A program made the position numbers and the translations under genes. From contig NZ_AJXL01000025.1 in NCBI RefSeq assembly GCF_000264055.1, forward strand, positions 4 through 41,633: a stretch of DNA of 41,630 bases, given 5' to 3'. The notes below the pieces were generated by a model. It had not been told where the DNA came from. It made no database searches and saw only the letters and a list, made by a program, of their open reading frames with translations. Source of the stretch: Flavobacterium sp. ACAM 123 (GTDB lineage: Bacteria > Bacteroidota > Bacteroidia > Flavobacteriales > Flavobacteriaceae). This document shows, piece by piece, positions 1 through 8,672 of this stretch; the first letter of the stretch is position 1, and each line of letters begins with the position of its first letter.

Positions 1-23
1 TTTTTTTATCTGCATTTTAAAGT

Positions 24-623
24 CTAAGTCTTATGAAAAGCTTTTTTGTTGAAAAATATTAATATCCCTACACCTGTAGAGATCGCCATATCAGCGATGT
101 TAAAAACCGCATTAAAAAAAGTAAAATCTCTACCGCCCCAAAGAGGCAGCCAATCAGGCAAATTTCCATGCCAAAATGGAAAATAAAACATATCGACTAC
201 TTTGCCGTGAAAATAAGTACCATAAGGTTGTTCTGAAAACAATGTGGCCAATTGAGAATGGCTATCGTCAAAAATAACACCGTAAAAAACAGAGTCTATT
301 ATGTTACCGACAGCTCCTGCAAGTATTAATGCGATAGCTACAACTAAGTAATTTGAACTGTGTTTTTTTTCTACTGAATCCCACAACCAATAACCAATTC
401 CGCCTACAGCAACCAGTCTAAATAGCGTTAGAAACAATTTGCCATAAGTCCCTGGAATTTCAGTACCCCATGCCATTCCTTCATTTTCAATGAATAGTAC
501 TTTAAACCATTTGAAAACTTCTACTTCCTCCCCTAATACGAAATTAGTTTTAATGTATATTTTCGAAACTTGATCAACGATTAATATAATGAAGATAAGT
601 AGATACGATTTTCGTAATGACAT
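24..623 (-). CDS. lspA: Lipoprotein signal peptidase (signal peptidase II)
   Basis: Inner-membrane aspartyl protease that removes the signal peptide from lipid-modified prolipoproteins. The 199-residue protein has an N-terminal membrane helix (about residues 6-19) and further hydrophobic segments near 65-82 and 92-110. Both catalytic aspartates are visible: D110 in GNIIDSVFYG and D178 in FNIADMAIS. It is longer than the roughly 165-residue proteobacterial enzyme because of a loop between the two Asp motifs, which is usual in Bacteroidetes. It lies downstream of the dksA-like gene and ileS on the same strand, so it is probably the last gene of that operon, although an inverted repeat lies in the gap before it. 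Confidence 0.95.
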   Translation of the reverse strand: MSLRKSYLLIFIILIVDQVSKIYIKTNFVLGEEVEVFKWFKVLFIENEGMAWGTEIPGTYGKLFLTLFRLVAVGGIGYWLWDSVEKKHSSNYLVVAIALILAGAVGNIIDSVFYGVIFDDSHSQLATLFSEQPYGTYFHGKVVDMFYFPFWHGNLPDWLPLWGGRDFTFFNAVFNIADMAISTGVGILIFFNKKAFHKT

Positions 624-669
624 TTTATAAATTTTAAGTGGGGCAAAAGTAGTTAAATTCTAAAAAATA

Positions 670-717
670 AATTCCAAATCCCAATAATTTTACAAGTTAT
701 TATTGGAATTTGGAATT
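670..717. repeat. 18-bp inverted repeat between the dksA-like gene and lspA
   Basis: The arms AATTCCAAATCCCAATAA (670-687) and TTATTGGAATTTGGAATT (700-717) are complementary at 17 of 18 positions around a 12-base loop. Read on the minus strand, the hairpin is followed by an AT-rich tract with a run of T. It could end or attenuate the transcript before lspA, or be a dispersed intergenic palindrome. The word AATTTGGAATTT also occurs near 6207 between recO and porZ. Confidence 0.55.
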
Positions 718-740
718 TTACTATTAGAAATTTAAATTTC

Positions 741-1121
741 TTATCGTTGCGAGTTTTTAGCTTCTATACTCATTGTTGCATGAGGGACAATTTTTAATCG
801 CTCTTTGCTAATTAACTTCCCCGTAACTCTGCACAAGCCGTATGTTTTATTCTCTACACGGAATAGTGCGTTTTTTAAATCCCGAATAAACTTCTCCTGA
901 CGGATCGCTAATTGTGAGTTCGCTTCTTTAGACATCGATTCACTGCCTTCCTCAAATGCTTTAAATGTAGGTGATGTGTCGTCAGTTCCGTTATTCAAAT
1001 CATTCATGTAAGCACTCTTAATCAAGTCTAAGTCTAATTGCGCTTTTTGTATTTTATTCAAAATTATTTGTTTGAACTCTGCCAAATCAGCGTCAGAGTA
1101 TCTTGTTGGTGCCTCTACCAT
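741..1121 (-). CDS. TraR/DksA-family transcription factor without an intact zinc finger
   Basis: A 126-residue member of the DksA/TraR family, which binds the RNA polymerase secondary channel and modulates initiation with ppGpp. The N-terminal half is a predicted coiled coil (about residues 10-90) containing an acidic DLNNGTDDTSP tip region. The C-terminal region reads GLCRVTGKLISKERLKIVPHA. Only one cysteine (C97) remains of the four expected in a C4 zinc finger, a loss I recall as common in Bacteroidetes homologues. The gene starts 3 bp after the ileS stop codon, so it is very probably co-transcribed with ileS. The family call is secure; whether it acts as a true DksA is inference. Confidence 0.88.
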   Translation of the reverse strand: MVEAPTRYSDADLAEFKQIILNKIQKAQLDLDLIKSAYMNDLNNGTDDTSPTFKAFEEGSESMSKEANSQLAIRQEKFIRDLKNALFRVENKTYGLCRVTGKLISKERLKIVPHATMSIEAKNSQR

Positions 1122-1124
1122 AAT

Positions 1125-4100
1125 CTATTTGTTTGTAATTACTATTTTTGTTTTTATCTCGTCAAATTCTATTTCAGTACCGTCATGGATATTATCTACA
1201 AAAACCAATTCTTCTGTTAGTGTTTCTGATTTAATATATTCCACATTCCCTTTTACTGCCTCTTCCAGAGTATCATTTTTTTGCAAATGTACTTTGATTT
1301 TATCCGTCACTTCAAAACCCGACTCCTTTCTAATATTTTGAATTCTGTTGACTAATTCCCTTGCAATTCCTTCTTTTTTCAATTCCAGAGAAATAACAAT
1401 GTCAAGTGCAACCGTTATTCCGTTTGAATTAGCAACCAAGAATCCTTCAATATCTTGGGACGAAATTTCTACATCTTCTGTTTTTAAAGTTATGCTTTTT
1501 CCAGCAATAACCACTTCTATACTACCATCGCTTTCCAACTGATTGATTTTATCAGCAGAAAAACCCTGTATCTCTTTGGAAATCAAACCCATATCTTTTC
1601 CAAAACGAGGTCCTAATGCTTTAAAATTAGGTTTAATTTGCTTCACTAAGACTCCAGAAGCATCATCTAAAAACAAGATTTCTTTAACGTTTACCTCTGC
1701 CTTTATAAGATCAGAAACGGCTTCAATTTCAAGCCTCTGTTTCTCGTCAAGGACTGGAATCATTACCTTTTGCAAAGGCTGACGCACCTTAATCATTTCC
1801 TTTTTACGGAGTGATAAAACTAATGACGAAATGGTTTGTGCCTTCTGCATTTTACTCTCTAACAATTTATTAACAAAGTTTTCAACGTGTTTTGGAAACT
1901 CTGCCAAATGTACACTGTCGAATTTTTCTGTTTGCGTTGTTAACGTTAAGTCTCTGTAAAGCTTATCCATAAAGAAAGGTGCAATAGGCGCCCCTAATTT
2001 ACTTATCGTTAATAGGCAGGTGTATAATGTTTGGTAAGCTGCAATTTTATCCTGTGCATATTCTCCTTTCCAAAAACGTCTTCTGCACAAACGAACGTAC
2101 CAGTTACTTAAATTTTCCTGTACGAAATCAGAAATGGCACGAGCTGCTTTTGTAGGCTCATAATCGGCGTAGAAACTATCTACGTCCTTTATTAACGTAT
2201 TCAATTCTGAAATAATCCATTGATCAATCTCAGGTCGCTCCTTTAATGGAATTTCAGCTTCTTCATATTTAAATCCGTCGATGTTTGCATACAAGCTAAA
2301 GAACGAATAAGTATTGTATAAGGTACCAAAGAATTTTCTGCGAACCTCAGCGATTCCTTCAAGGTCAAATTTTAAATTATCCCAAGGATTTGCATTTGAT
2401 ATCATGTACCATCTTGTGGCATCCGGTCCGTATTCTGCTAGTGTTTCAAAAGGGTCTGCTGCATTTCCTAAGCGCTTAGACATTTTTTGTCCGTTTTTGT
2501 CTAAGACTAATCCATTCGAAACTACATTTTTATAGGCTACTTTGTCAAAAACTAAAGTTGCAATTGCATGTAGCGTATAAAACCATCCACGGGTTTGATC
2601 CACGCCTTCAGCAATGAAATCAGCTGGAAAATCTTTATTCGCGTCAATTTTCTCCTTATTCTCAAAAGGATAGTGCCATTGTGCATATGGCATCGACCCA
2701 CTGTCAAACCAAACATCAATCAAATCTGCCTCCCGCTTCATTGATTTGCCCGAAGCAGATACCAAAGTGATTTCATCAACTACATTTTTATGCAAATCAA
2801 CTAAATCATAGTTGTCTTCGTCCATGTTTCCAATTTCGAATCCTTTAAAAGGGTTTTCTTTTTGGAATCCAGCCTGAATTGATTTTTCTATTTCGTTGTA
2901 TAATTCTCCTATCGAACCTATTAAAATCTCCTCCTTTTTGTCTTCTGTTCTCCAGATTGGCAAAGGGATTCCCCAAAATCTAGAACGCGATAAATTCCAG
3001 TCATTGGCATTTTTTATCCAGTTTCCAAAACGTCCTTCTCCAGTCGATTTTGGTTTCCAGTTAATGGTTTCGTTTAAGTCAAACATTCTGTCTCTAACCT
3101 CAGTGATTTTTATAAACCAAGAGTCAAGCGGATAGTATAAAATTGGTTTGTCTGTTCTCCAACAATGTGGATAACTATGGACATATTTCTCTACTTTAAA
3201 GGCTTTGTTTTCTTCTTTTAATCGAATGGCGATCTCAACATCAACGGAGCGCTCTGGCGCTTCGCCATCATTATAATATTCATTTTTTACATATTTACCA
3301 GCATACTCTCCTACATGTGAGGTAAACCTCCCTTGTAAATCGACTAAGGGAACCGGTGTGCCGTATTCATCAAGAACTAACATTGGCGGAATCTCAGGTA
3401 CTGCTTCTTTGGCTACTTTGGCATCATCTGCACCAAAAGTAGGCGAGGTATGCACAATTCCTGTTCCATCCTCAATGGTAACAAAATCTCCTGCAATTAC
3501 TCTAAAAGCATTTTCAGCATTTTGATACGGAAGTACCAATGGCATTAATTGTTCGTATTTGATTCCAACTAAATCGGCTCCTTTACATTCAGCAATGACT
3601 TGGTATGGAATTTTCTTGTCTCCTTCTTTGAAATTTTCAAAATCCGCTAAATCTTTACTTTCATAAAATCCTTTCCCGAATTGTTTCGCAACTAGATTTT
3701 TAGCCAAAACGACATTTGTATTTTTGAAAGTATATTGATTGAATGTTTTTACTAAAACATAATCGATTCTTGGACCTACTGTCAAAGCTGTATTAGACGG
3801 TAATGTCCAAGGAGTTGTTGTCCACGCTAAAAAATGGAAAACACCTCTCATCGAACCTTCACCATGAAAAAGAGGATAACTCAACTTAAAAGCTTTTTCA
3901 ATAGTGTTATCTAATGTTTCACCATTAGGATAATGTAGTGCTTTAAATTGTGCAACAACAGTGGTGTCAGTCACATCCCTATAGCTTCCAGGTTGATTCA
4001 CTTCATGAGAAGATAATCCTGTTCCTGCTTTTGGAGAATATGGTTGAATGGTGTAGCCTTTGTACATCAAATCTTTATTATAGATCTGTTTGAGCAACCA

Positions 4101-4586
4101 CCAAACCGTTTCCATATATTTAGGCTTATACGTCACATATGGATCTTCCATATCAACCCAATAGCCCATTTTTTCGGTTAAATCATTCCATACATCAGTA
4201 TAACGCATTACGGTTTTTTTACAAGCCTCGTTATATTCTTCGATGGAAATAGTCTTCCCTATGTCTTCTTTTGTAATCCCTAGTTCTTTCTCGGTGCCTA
4301 ACTCAATAGGTAACCCGTGTGTATCCCAACCCGCTTTACGCTTCACTTGGAATCCTTTTTGTGTTTTATATCTACAAAAAATATCTTTAATAGCACGTGC
4401 CATTACATGGTGAATTCCCGGTAATCCATTTGCCGAAGGCGGACCTTCAAAAAACACGAATGGTGGGTTTCCTTCACGAGTGGTTACACTTTGTTCAAAT
4501 ATGTTTTCTTTTTTCCAAAAATCTAGTACTTCTGATGCTACGGTTGGTAAGTCAAGTCCTTTGTATTCAGTAAATTTTGTGCTCAT
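1125..4586 (-). CDS. ileS: Isoleucyl-tRNA synthetase
   Basis: Cytoplasmic class I aminoacyl-tRNA synthetase charging tRNA-Ile, 1153 residues. The HIGH-type motif is GIHH at residues 57-60 and the KMSKR loop lies near residue 700. The CP1 editing domain lies between them, with TTTPWTLPSNTAL near residue 265. The C-terminal anticodon-binding region ends in a long extension. Length and the extension match the eukaryote-like IleS type found in Bacteroidetes rather than the shorter E. coli type. It heads the ileS-dksA-like-lspA cluster. The sequence CGAAAGTA at 4612-4619 is a one-mismatch reverse match to the -7 promoter consensus. Confidence 0.98.
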   Translation of the reverse strand: MSTKFTEYKGLDLPTVASEVLDFWKKENIFEQSVTTREGNPPFVFFEGPPSANGLPGIHHVMARAIKDIFCRYKTQKGFQVKRKAGWDTHGLPIELGTEKELGITKEDIGKTISIEEYNEACKKTVMRYTDVWNDLTEKMGYWVDMEDPYVTYKPKYMETVWWLLKQIYNKDLMYKGYTIQPYSPKAGTGLSSHEVNQPGSYRDVTDTTVVAQFKALHYPNGETLDNTIEKAFKLSYPLFHGEGSMRGVFHFLAWTTTPWTLPSNTALTVGPRIDYVLVKTFNQYTFKNTNVVLAKNLVAKQFGKGFYESKDLADFENFKEGDKKIPYQVIAECKGADLVGIKYEQLMPLVLPYQNAENAFRVIAGDFVTIEDGTGIVHTSPTFGADDAKVAKEAVPEIPPMLVLDEYGTPVPLVDLQGRFTSHVGEYAGKYVKNEYYNDGEAPERSVDVEIAIRLKEENKAFKVEKYVHSYPHCWRTDKPILYYPLDSWFIKITEVRDRMFDLNETINWKPKSTGEGRFGNWIKNANDWNLSRSRFWGIPLPIWRTEDKKEEILIGSIGELYNEIEKSIQAGFQKENPFKGFEIGNMDEDNYDLVDLHKNVVDEITLVSASGKSMKREADLIDVWFDSGSMPYAQWHYPFENKEKIDANKDFPADFIAEGVDQTRGWFYTLHAIATLVFDKVAYKNVVSNGLVLDKNGQKMSKRLGNAADPFETLAEYGPDATRWYMISNANPWDNLKFDLEGIAEVRRKFFGTLYNTYSFFSLYANIDGFKYEEAEIPLKERPEIDQWIISELNTLIKDVDSFYADYEPTKAARAISDFVQENLSNWYVRLCRRRFWKGEYAQDKIAAYQTLYTCLLTISKLGAPIAPFFMDKLYRDLTLTTQTEKFDSVHLAEFPKHVENFVNKLLESKMQKAQTISSLVLSLRKKEMIKVRQPLQKVMIPVLDEKQRLEIEAVSDLIKAEVNVKEILFLDDASGVLVKQIKPNFKALGPRFGKDMGLISKEIQGFSADKINQLESDGSIEVVIAGKSITLKTEDVEISSQDIEGFLVANSNGITVALDIVISLELKKEGIARELVNRIQNIRKESGFEVTDKIKVHLQKNDTLEEAVKGNVEYIKSETLTEELVFVDNIHDGTEIEFDEIKTKIVITNK

Positions 4587-4724
4587 TTTATTCTTTTCTT
4601 TAATCGATGTGCGAAAGTAAGGAATTTTGAATTATTGTACACTAATTTCATTAATTTTCACAAATCTTAGTTTTTAAATTACGACTAATCTCTCTAATTA
4701 TTTACAAATTTAAAGCTTGAATCT

Positions 4725-4928
4725 CTATTTTTCGTCCCCTTCTAATTCGAAGAAATCATTCACAGATTTTCCAAACAACTTTGATAGTTTTAGTGCTAAT
4801 ACTGTTGATGGCACAAAGCGATTGGTTTCAATTGAATTGATTGTTTGTCTAGACACTCCTATTTTCTGCGCAAGTTCCTCTTGGGTAATATTTAAAATGG
4901 CGCGTTCTACTTTTAGTCTATTCTTCAT
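4725..4928 (-). CDS. Small XRE-family helix-turn-helix regulator
   Basis: A 67-residue protein that is almost entirely one HTH domain; residues 15-41 (TQEELAQKIGVSRQTINSIE and onward) form the canonical fold. No effector domain is visible. Its start overlaps the end of the upstream membrane-protein gene by 11 bp, so the two are translationally coupled. Such tiny regulators usually accompany a membrane protein and autoregulate the pair; that role here is inferred from the layout only. Confidence 0.9.
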   Translation of the reverse strand: MKNRLKVERAILNITQEELAQKIGVSRQTINSIETNRFVPSTVLALKLSKLFGKSVNDFFELEGDEK

Positions 4929-5379
4929 TGTAGGATTTTTTTAATCTCCTAAAAACTAAAATTTGAATTATTAGTAAAAGACCAATAACAGCAAGATCTT
5001 TACTACCACTATACTCCTGTTCTATTGAGGACTTAAAAAAGAAGATATAATTAAAAAACGGTGTTATTAAATGAACTAGTACTGTCGCTATAACAGCATA
5101 GTTATACGATTGCATACGGATTTTCGCAATTAACTCATCTTCAATTTTTTCCTTCGATATTGAAATGACTAGCAGACCCAAAACCACAGTAGTAGAAGCT
5201 AATCTGTGAAACAAATAGTAGTATTTTGTATTTTCCAAAAAGGCTGCATTCATCACGATTGAAATAAATGAAATGATAACCAATACCAAACCAACAATTT
5301 TAAATTTATTAGGGAGTTGATAACCTGTAAATTTATTAACTTTTTCTATATCTACTTGTGCGTCTGATTTTTGTTTCAT
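4918..5379 (-). CDS. Four-helix membrane protein paired with an HTH regulator
   Basis: A 153-residue protein with no recognised catalytic motif. Four hydrophobic segments are visible at about residues 27-49, 57-75, 95-115 and 128-145, with short charged ends, so it should sit in the inner membrane. It is the first gene of a two-gene unit with the overlapping XRE regulator. Similar small membrane protein plus HTH pairs are common in Bacteroidetes and Firmicutes, but their function is generally unknown. I do not assign one. Confidence 0.7.
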   Translation of the reverse strand: MKQKSDAQVDIEKVNKFTGYQLPNKFKIVGLVLVIISFISIVMNAAFLENTKYYYLFHRLASTTVVLGLLVISISKEKIEDELIAKIRMQSYNYAVIATVLVHLITPFFNYIFFFKSSIEQEYSGSKDLAVIGLLLIIQILVFRRLKKSYNEE

Positions 5380-5435
5380 AAAGTAAAAAAATTAAAGCTT
5401 ACTTTCCTTAAAGAATAGTAAACTTGATTAAAAGA

Positions 5436-5443
5436 CAAATATA
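5436..5443 (-). promoter_or_regulatory. -7 promoter element for the membrane protein/HTH pair
   Basis: On the minus strand this reads TATATTTG, a perfect match to the Bacteroidetes -7 consensus TAnnTTTG, about 57 bases upstream of the start codon. The leader between them contains repeated AGTAAAG/AGTTTACT-like words that could be an operator for the encoded regulator. Confidence 0.5.
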
Positions 5444-5489
5444 CTTTACTTTTAAACACAAAAACAATTTTTTGAAAAGAATTTCAGCT

Positions 5490-6203
5490 TTATGAAAAAA
5501 TCTCTTTTAAAACATCCAACGATTTAGGTTTCTTAAAGCCATCAAGATGATGCATATAATAATTAATCAGGATTTTCAATACCAGCTGTCTTTCGATAAC
5601 GTGGAAGACTTTTTGATCGGTATCAAATCGTAAAGCGATGAGTTTTTTAAACAAATTGGTTTCATGCTCACTTAAAGAGCTAATCGCCTGAAAGGGAGTA
5701 AAAACACCTTCGATCATTTCGAAAAAAGGCATATCCATATCAGAGGTGTCAGGGTAGAATCCTAAATATTTTGTGGTCTCCAGCATTAGAATCAAATGAA
5801 AATTAGCCATTTCATCATGATTATCAAGCCAAAGCAAGGCCGCTTCCAAAAAGTCAAAAAGCGATTCGTTATTTTCCTCTTCACGTATTGAATGATGCAA
5901 AACTTCAGAAACAAACATCACAATCGTACTCTTATAAATATCGGAATGTATCGAATGAAAAGGAGTACTGATTTTTATTTCTTTAAAGTTCTCCAATGTG
6001 CCTTTATTCTTATGCACGGCCTCTATTTCTAGGATCGTTAAGGGTTGGAAATAAGCTATTTTCTGATTGGATTTTCGTCCCGAAAAAGCATCCCGAACAA
6101 AATAGGACTTTAATCCATGCGATTGGGTAAAGCATTTTACAATCAGACTTTTTTCCTGAAATTTTATCGACGAAAGAACGATCGCTTTTGTTTTTACCAA
6201 CAT
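5490..6203 (-). CDS. recO: DNA repair protein RecO
   Basis: RecFOR-pathway protein that anneals complementary strands and helps load RecA on SSB-coated DNA. The 237-residue sequence begins with the N-terminal OB-fold region (LVKTKAIVLSSIKFQEKSLI, residues 2-21), followed by the helical C-terminal domain. Length matches the family. It starts 27 bp after the porZ stop codon on the same strand, so the two probably share a transcript. Confidence 0.92.
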   Translation of the reverse strand: MLVKTKAIVLSSIKFQEKSLIVKCFTQSHGLKSYFVRDAFSGRKSNQKIAYFQPLTILEIEAVHKNKGTLENFKEIKISTPFHSIHSDIYKSTIVMFVSEVLHHSIREEENNESLFDFLEAALLWLDNHDEMANFHLILMLETTKYLGFYPDTSDMDMPFFEMIEGVFTPFQAISSLSEHETNLFKKLIALRFDTDQKVFHVIERQLVLKILINYYMHHLDGFKKPKSLDVLKEIFS

Positions 6204-6230
6204 TTAAATTTGGAATTTAATAATTATAAT

Positions 6231-8537
6231 TTAACGGATAATCATTACTTTTTTAACTTTGGTTTCCACTCCGTCCTGTGCCGATATAAAAATCATATAT
6301 ACTCCCGAAGCCACCTTATATTTTCCAAAAGCAGTCGTATCCCACTCTAATGTGCCTCCTTCTGAAATAGCTTCGTACACTAAATTTCCCGCAATATCGG
6401 TGATTTTCACATTAGCTCTATTGATTAATCCTGCAATTTTTACCGTTCCGTCATATTCAGGCCGAACTGGATTTGGATAAATATAAGCACTATCTAGATC
6501 CTCACTAGCTTTTGTTGCGATTCCTTTAAACGAAAGCAATCCCTTAGTTGTGGCTATAAAGACTTCACCAGTTGTACTGTTTATATCAATGTCATTAATA
6601 ACATTACTGGGCAAAGGAGAGTTGTTGATTGTAAAATGATATTTGGTCTCCTGTCCATTTGATGAGACTAAAAAAACACCTGAATCAGCTGTACCTATCC
6701 ATTTATTATTAGCTCCATCAACTGCAATGTCAGTAATAAATTGCTCGTATAATAATTCTTGCGCTAGGTTATCCTCTAAAATAATTACAGGATTAGTCGT
6801 TAGCTGATCCCCTGTCTGGAAACTTCCCACATTAGACAATATACGTAGGCCTTTAGTAGTCCCAATCCAGAGTTGGTTTCGATTATCCACAGCTAAAGCT
6901 CTAACATCTGAAGCAGGTAAATTTCCAGTATCGGTTCCTACTGTGATTTTTTTAAAAGCACTCCCGCTTTCGTTAAAACCAATAACACCGTCTCTATTTG
7001 TTGCCATCCATTTCGTACTATTTTTATCAATGACCATTCTGCCAAAGCTATTATCTTCACTCGCGTCTATTATATTGTCCGTCGAAAAACGCTGCCACTG
7101 CCCATCTGTTTTAAAGACTTTTAATCCGTTTTTTACTAAACTATTATTTACCCAAAAATTTCCTGCTTTATCAAATGCGGCACCATTTATTCGCACATCA
7201 ATATAACTTGGACCTAAAAAGCTAATTGACTCTAATCCACTATTTTTTTGATTAAACAAAAAGACAGGAATATCATTCTCAATTTTCAACAAACCCGAAA
7301 AAAAAGAACAAGCATAAACTTCATCTTCATTATTGGGATTTACGGTAATCCTAGACAATGCTTTAGCTCCTAAAACCTCCTCGTAAGGAATGTTGAGCCA
7401 ACCGGAAGAACTAAATTTACTGATTCCGAATGCTGTAGGGCCACGACCTGGTATGTATTCATAGGGATTGTAACCTACCGAATAGCCGCCGTAAACTAAC
7501 CAGAGATTACTCGAGGTCGACTGTAATGCAAACACACTATTTTTTGAAGGTCCCATAGGCGTCGTATTTTCAAAAACAGAAACCGTGGCGATCGTGGTGG
7601 TTAGTAAACCGTTTTCTTTTGTACCAATGTAAATTATATCGTCAATACTAGTGGCGCAAGTAAAAACAGGGCTGTAATCCGGAATTTGATTATTGTTTAT
7701 TTGACGTACTAAACTCAATTGCCTATTGTATACGTAGACACTGCCAGCAGTAGTTATCATTAAATAAGCCCCACTTGTCCGAGTGTCGAGAGTAGGTTGA
7801 GACAATGTCGCAAACCCTGTGAAAGAATTCGTGCTTGCGTTGTATTTATTCAGATTTCCCGAATCGCTAACTGCAATAAGTTCTGCACCAAAGGCCTCTA
7901 CTCCCGACCAACTTCCAGTAGCAACCGACCTCCACTGCTTGTAGTCATTTAAATTTTTACTTGAAATGGAAGCGCTACGAACGCCGTTGTTTGTAGCAGC
8001 ATAAATAAATCCGTTATGAATGGCCGTTTGCCTGACACTTATTTCTGCACCGGTGTCGCCAATGAAATAAGTATCGCCAAAAAGCATACTCTCTAAATTA
8101 AATTGCACAATCCCAAAGTCACAGGAAACATATACAATATCCTCAAACTCCATGAAATGATTTACTTTTTTCTTGTTTGCCGGAAGCTGTTTATTGATAA
8201 TATCAACTACTTTCAACATGGTGCCATCAGCCTCATTAATCACAATTATAAGTCCGTTTTCATAACCGACGAGTGTTTTATTAAAAACAGTGTTGTAGTA
8301 AATAGAACTAATCGTTTGACCGGAAAGCCCATCGACCGTATTGGTTGTTACGATTTGATTGTCAATCGTGTTTTTAGAAAACAAAGCATTTTCTGAGGCA
8401 ACAAAAATTGCTGTAGAAGAGGCTGAAATATCTTTAATTTCATTATATGAAAAATAGCCTTGCCACGACAAATCTTTTTGGGAGAAACCCATTTGTGTGA
8501 GTAGTAAAAGTAGAAAGCTATAAAATATTCTTTTCAT
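6231..8537 (-). CDS. porZ: Type IX secretion system surface protein PorZ-like (two-component-propeller repeats plus sorting domain)
   Basis: A 768-residue exported protein with an N-terminal signal peptide (residues 1-19, ending GFSQ). Beta-propeller repeats follow, with recurring NQLWIGTTKGL and NKWIGTADSG type units. The final 80 or so residues form a type IX C-terminal domain starting at YIYPNPVRPEYDG and ending in VKKVMIIR. This order matches PorZ, which in Porphyromonas is part of the cell-surface attachment complex that delivers anionic LPS to cargo proteins. It lies upstream of recO. The PorZ name rests on domain order and recognition of the N-terminus; a generic propeller protein carrying a sorting tag is the alternative. 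Confidence 0.85.
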   Translation of the reverse strand: MKRIFYSFLLLLLTQMGFSQKDLSWQGYFSYNEIKDISASSTAIFVASENALFSKNTIDNQIVTTNTVDGLSGQTISSIYYNTVFNKTLVGYENGLIIVINEADGTMLKVVDIINKQLPANKKKVNHFMEFEDIVYVSCDFGIVQFNLESMLFGDTYFIGDTGAEISVRQTAIHNGFIYAATNNGVRSASISSKNLNDYKQWRSVATGSWSGVEAFGAELIAVSDSGNLNKYNASTNSFTGFATLSQPTLDTRTSGAYLMITTAGSVYVYNRQLSLVRQINNNQIPDYSPVFTCATSIDDIIYIGTKENGLLTTTIATVSVFENTTPMGPSKNSVFALQSTSSNLWLVYGGYSVGYNPYEYIPGRGPTAFGISKFSSSGWLNIPYEEVLGAKALSRITVNPNNEDEVYACSFFSGLLKIENDIPVFLFNQKNSGLESISFLGPSYIDVRINGAAFDKAGNFWVNNSLVKNGLKVFKTDGQWQRFSTDNIIDASEDNSFGRMVIDKNSTKWMATNRDGVIGFNESGSAFKKITVGTDTGNLPASDVRALAVDNRNQLWIGTTKGLRILSNVGSFQTGDQLTTNPVIILEDNLAQELLYEQFITDIAVDGANNKWIGTADSGVFLVSSNGQETKYHFTINNSPLPSNVINDIDINSTTGEVFIATTKGLLSFKGIATKASEDLDSAYIYPNPVRPEYDGTVKIAGLINRANVKITDIAGNLVYEAISEGGTLEWDTTAFGKYKVASGVYMIFISAQDGVETKVKKVMIIR

Positions 8538-8559
8538 TGTGGAGGATACTTATGATTCA

Positions 8560-8567
8560 CAAATATA
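8560..8567 (-). promoter_or_regulatory. -7 promoter element for porZ-recO
   Basis: The minus strand reads TATATTTG, a perfect TAnnTTTG match, 22 bases before the porZ start codon. No convincing -33 TTTG at normal spacing was seen. Confidence 0.55.
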
Positions 8568-8601
8568 ACACAAACCTAAGCATTCGGTTTTTGTTCTAAT
8601 C

Positions 8602-8651
8602 AAAAAAATGCCTTCTGTCCAATCCCGAAGTATCGAGATCACAGAAGGCAT
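8602..8651 (-). terminator. Rho-independent terminator of gdhA
   Basis: Perfect 11-bp arms ATGCCTTCTGT (8608-8618) and ACAGAAGGCAT (8641-8651) are followed on the minus strand by seven T. It lies 21 bp downstream of the gdhA stop codon. Confidence 0.85.
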
Positions 8652-8672
8652 TTAATTTATTTAAAAAAAGAT

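Noticed and set aside
1072..1341. Plus-strand frames across the dksA-like/ileS junction
   Set aside because: They lie antisense to two well-supported genes and show no start context or family signal.
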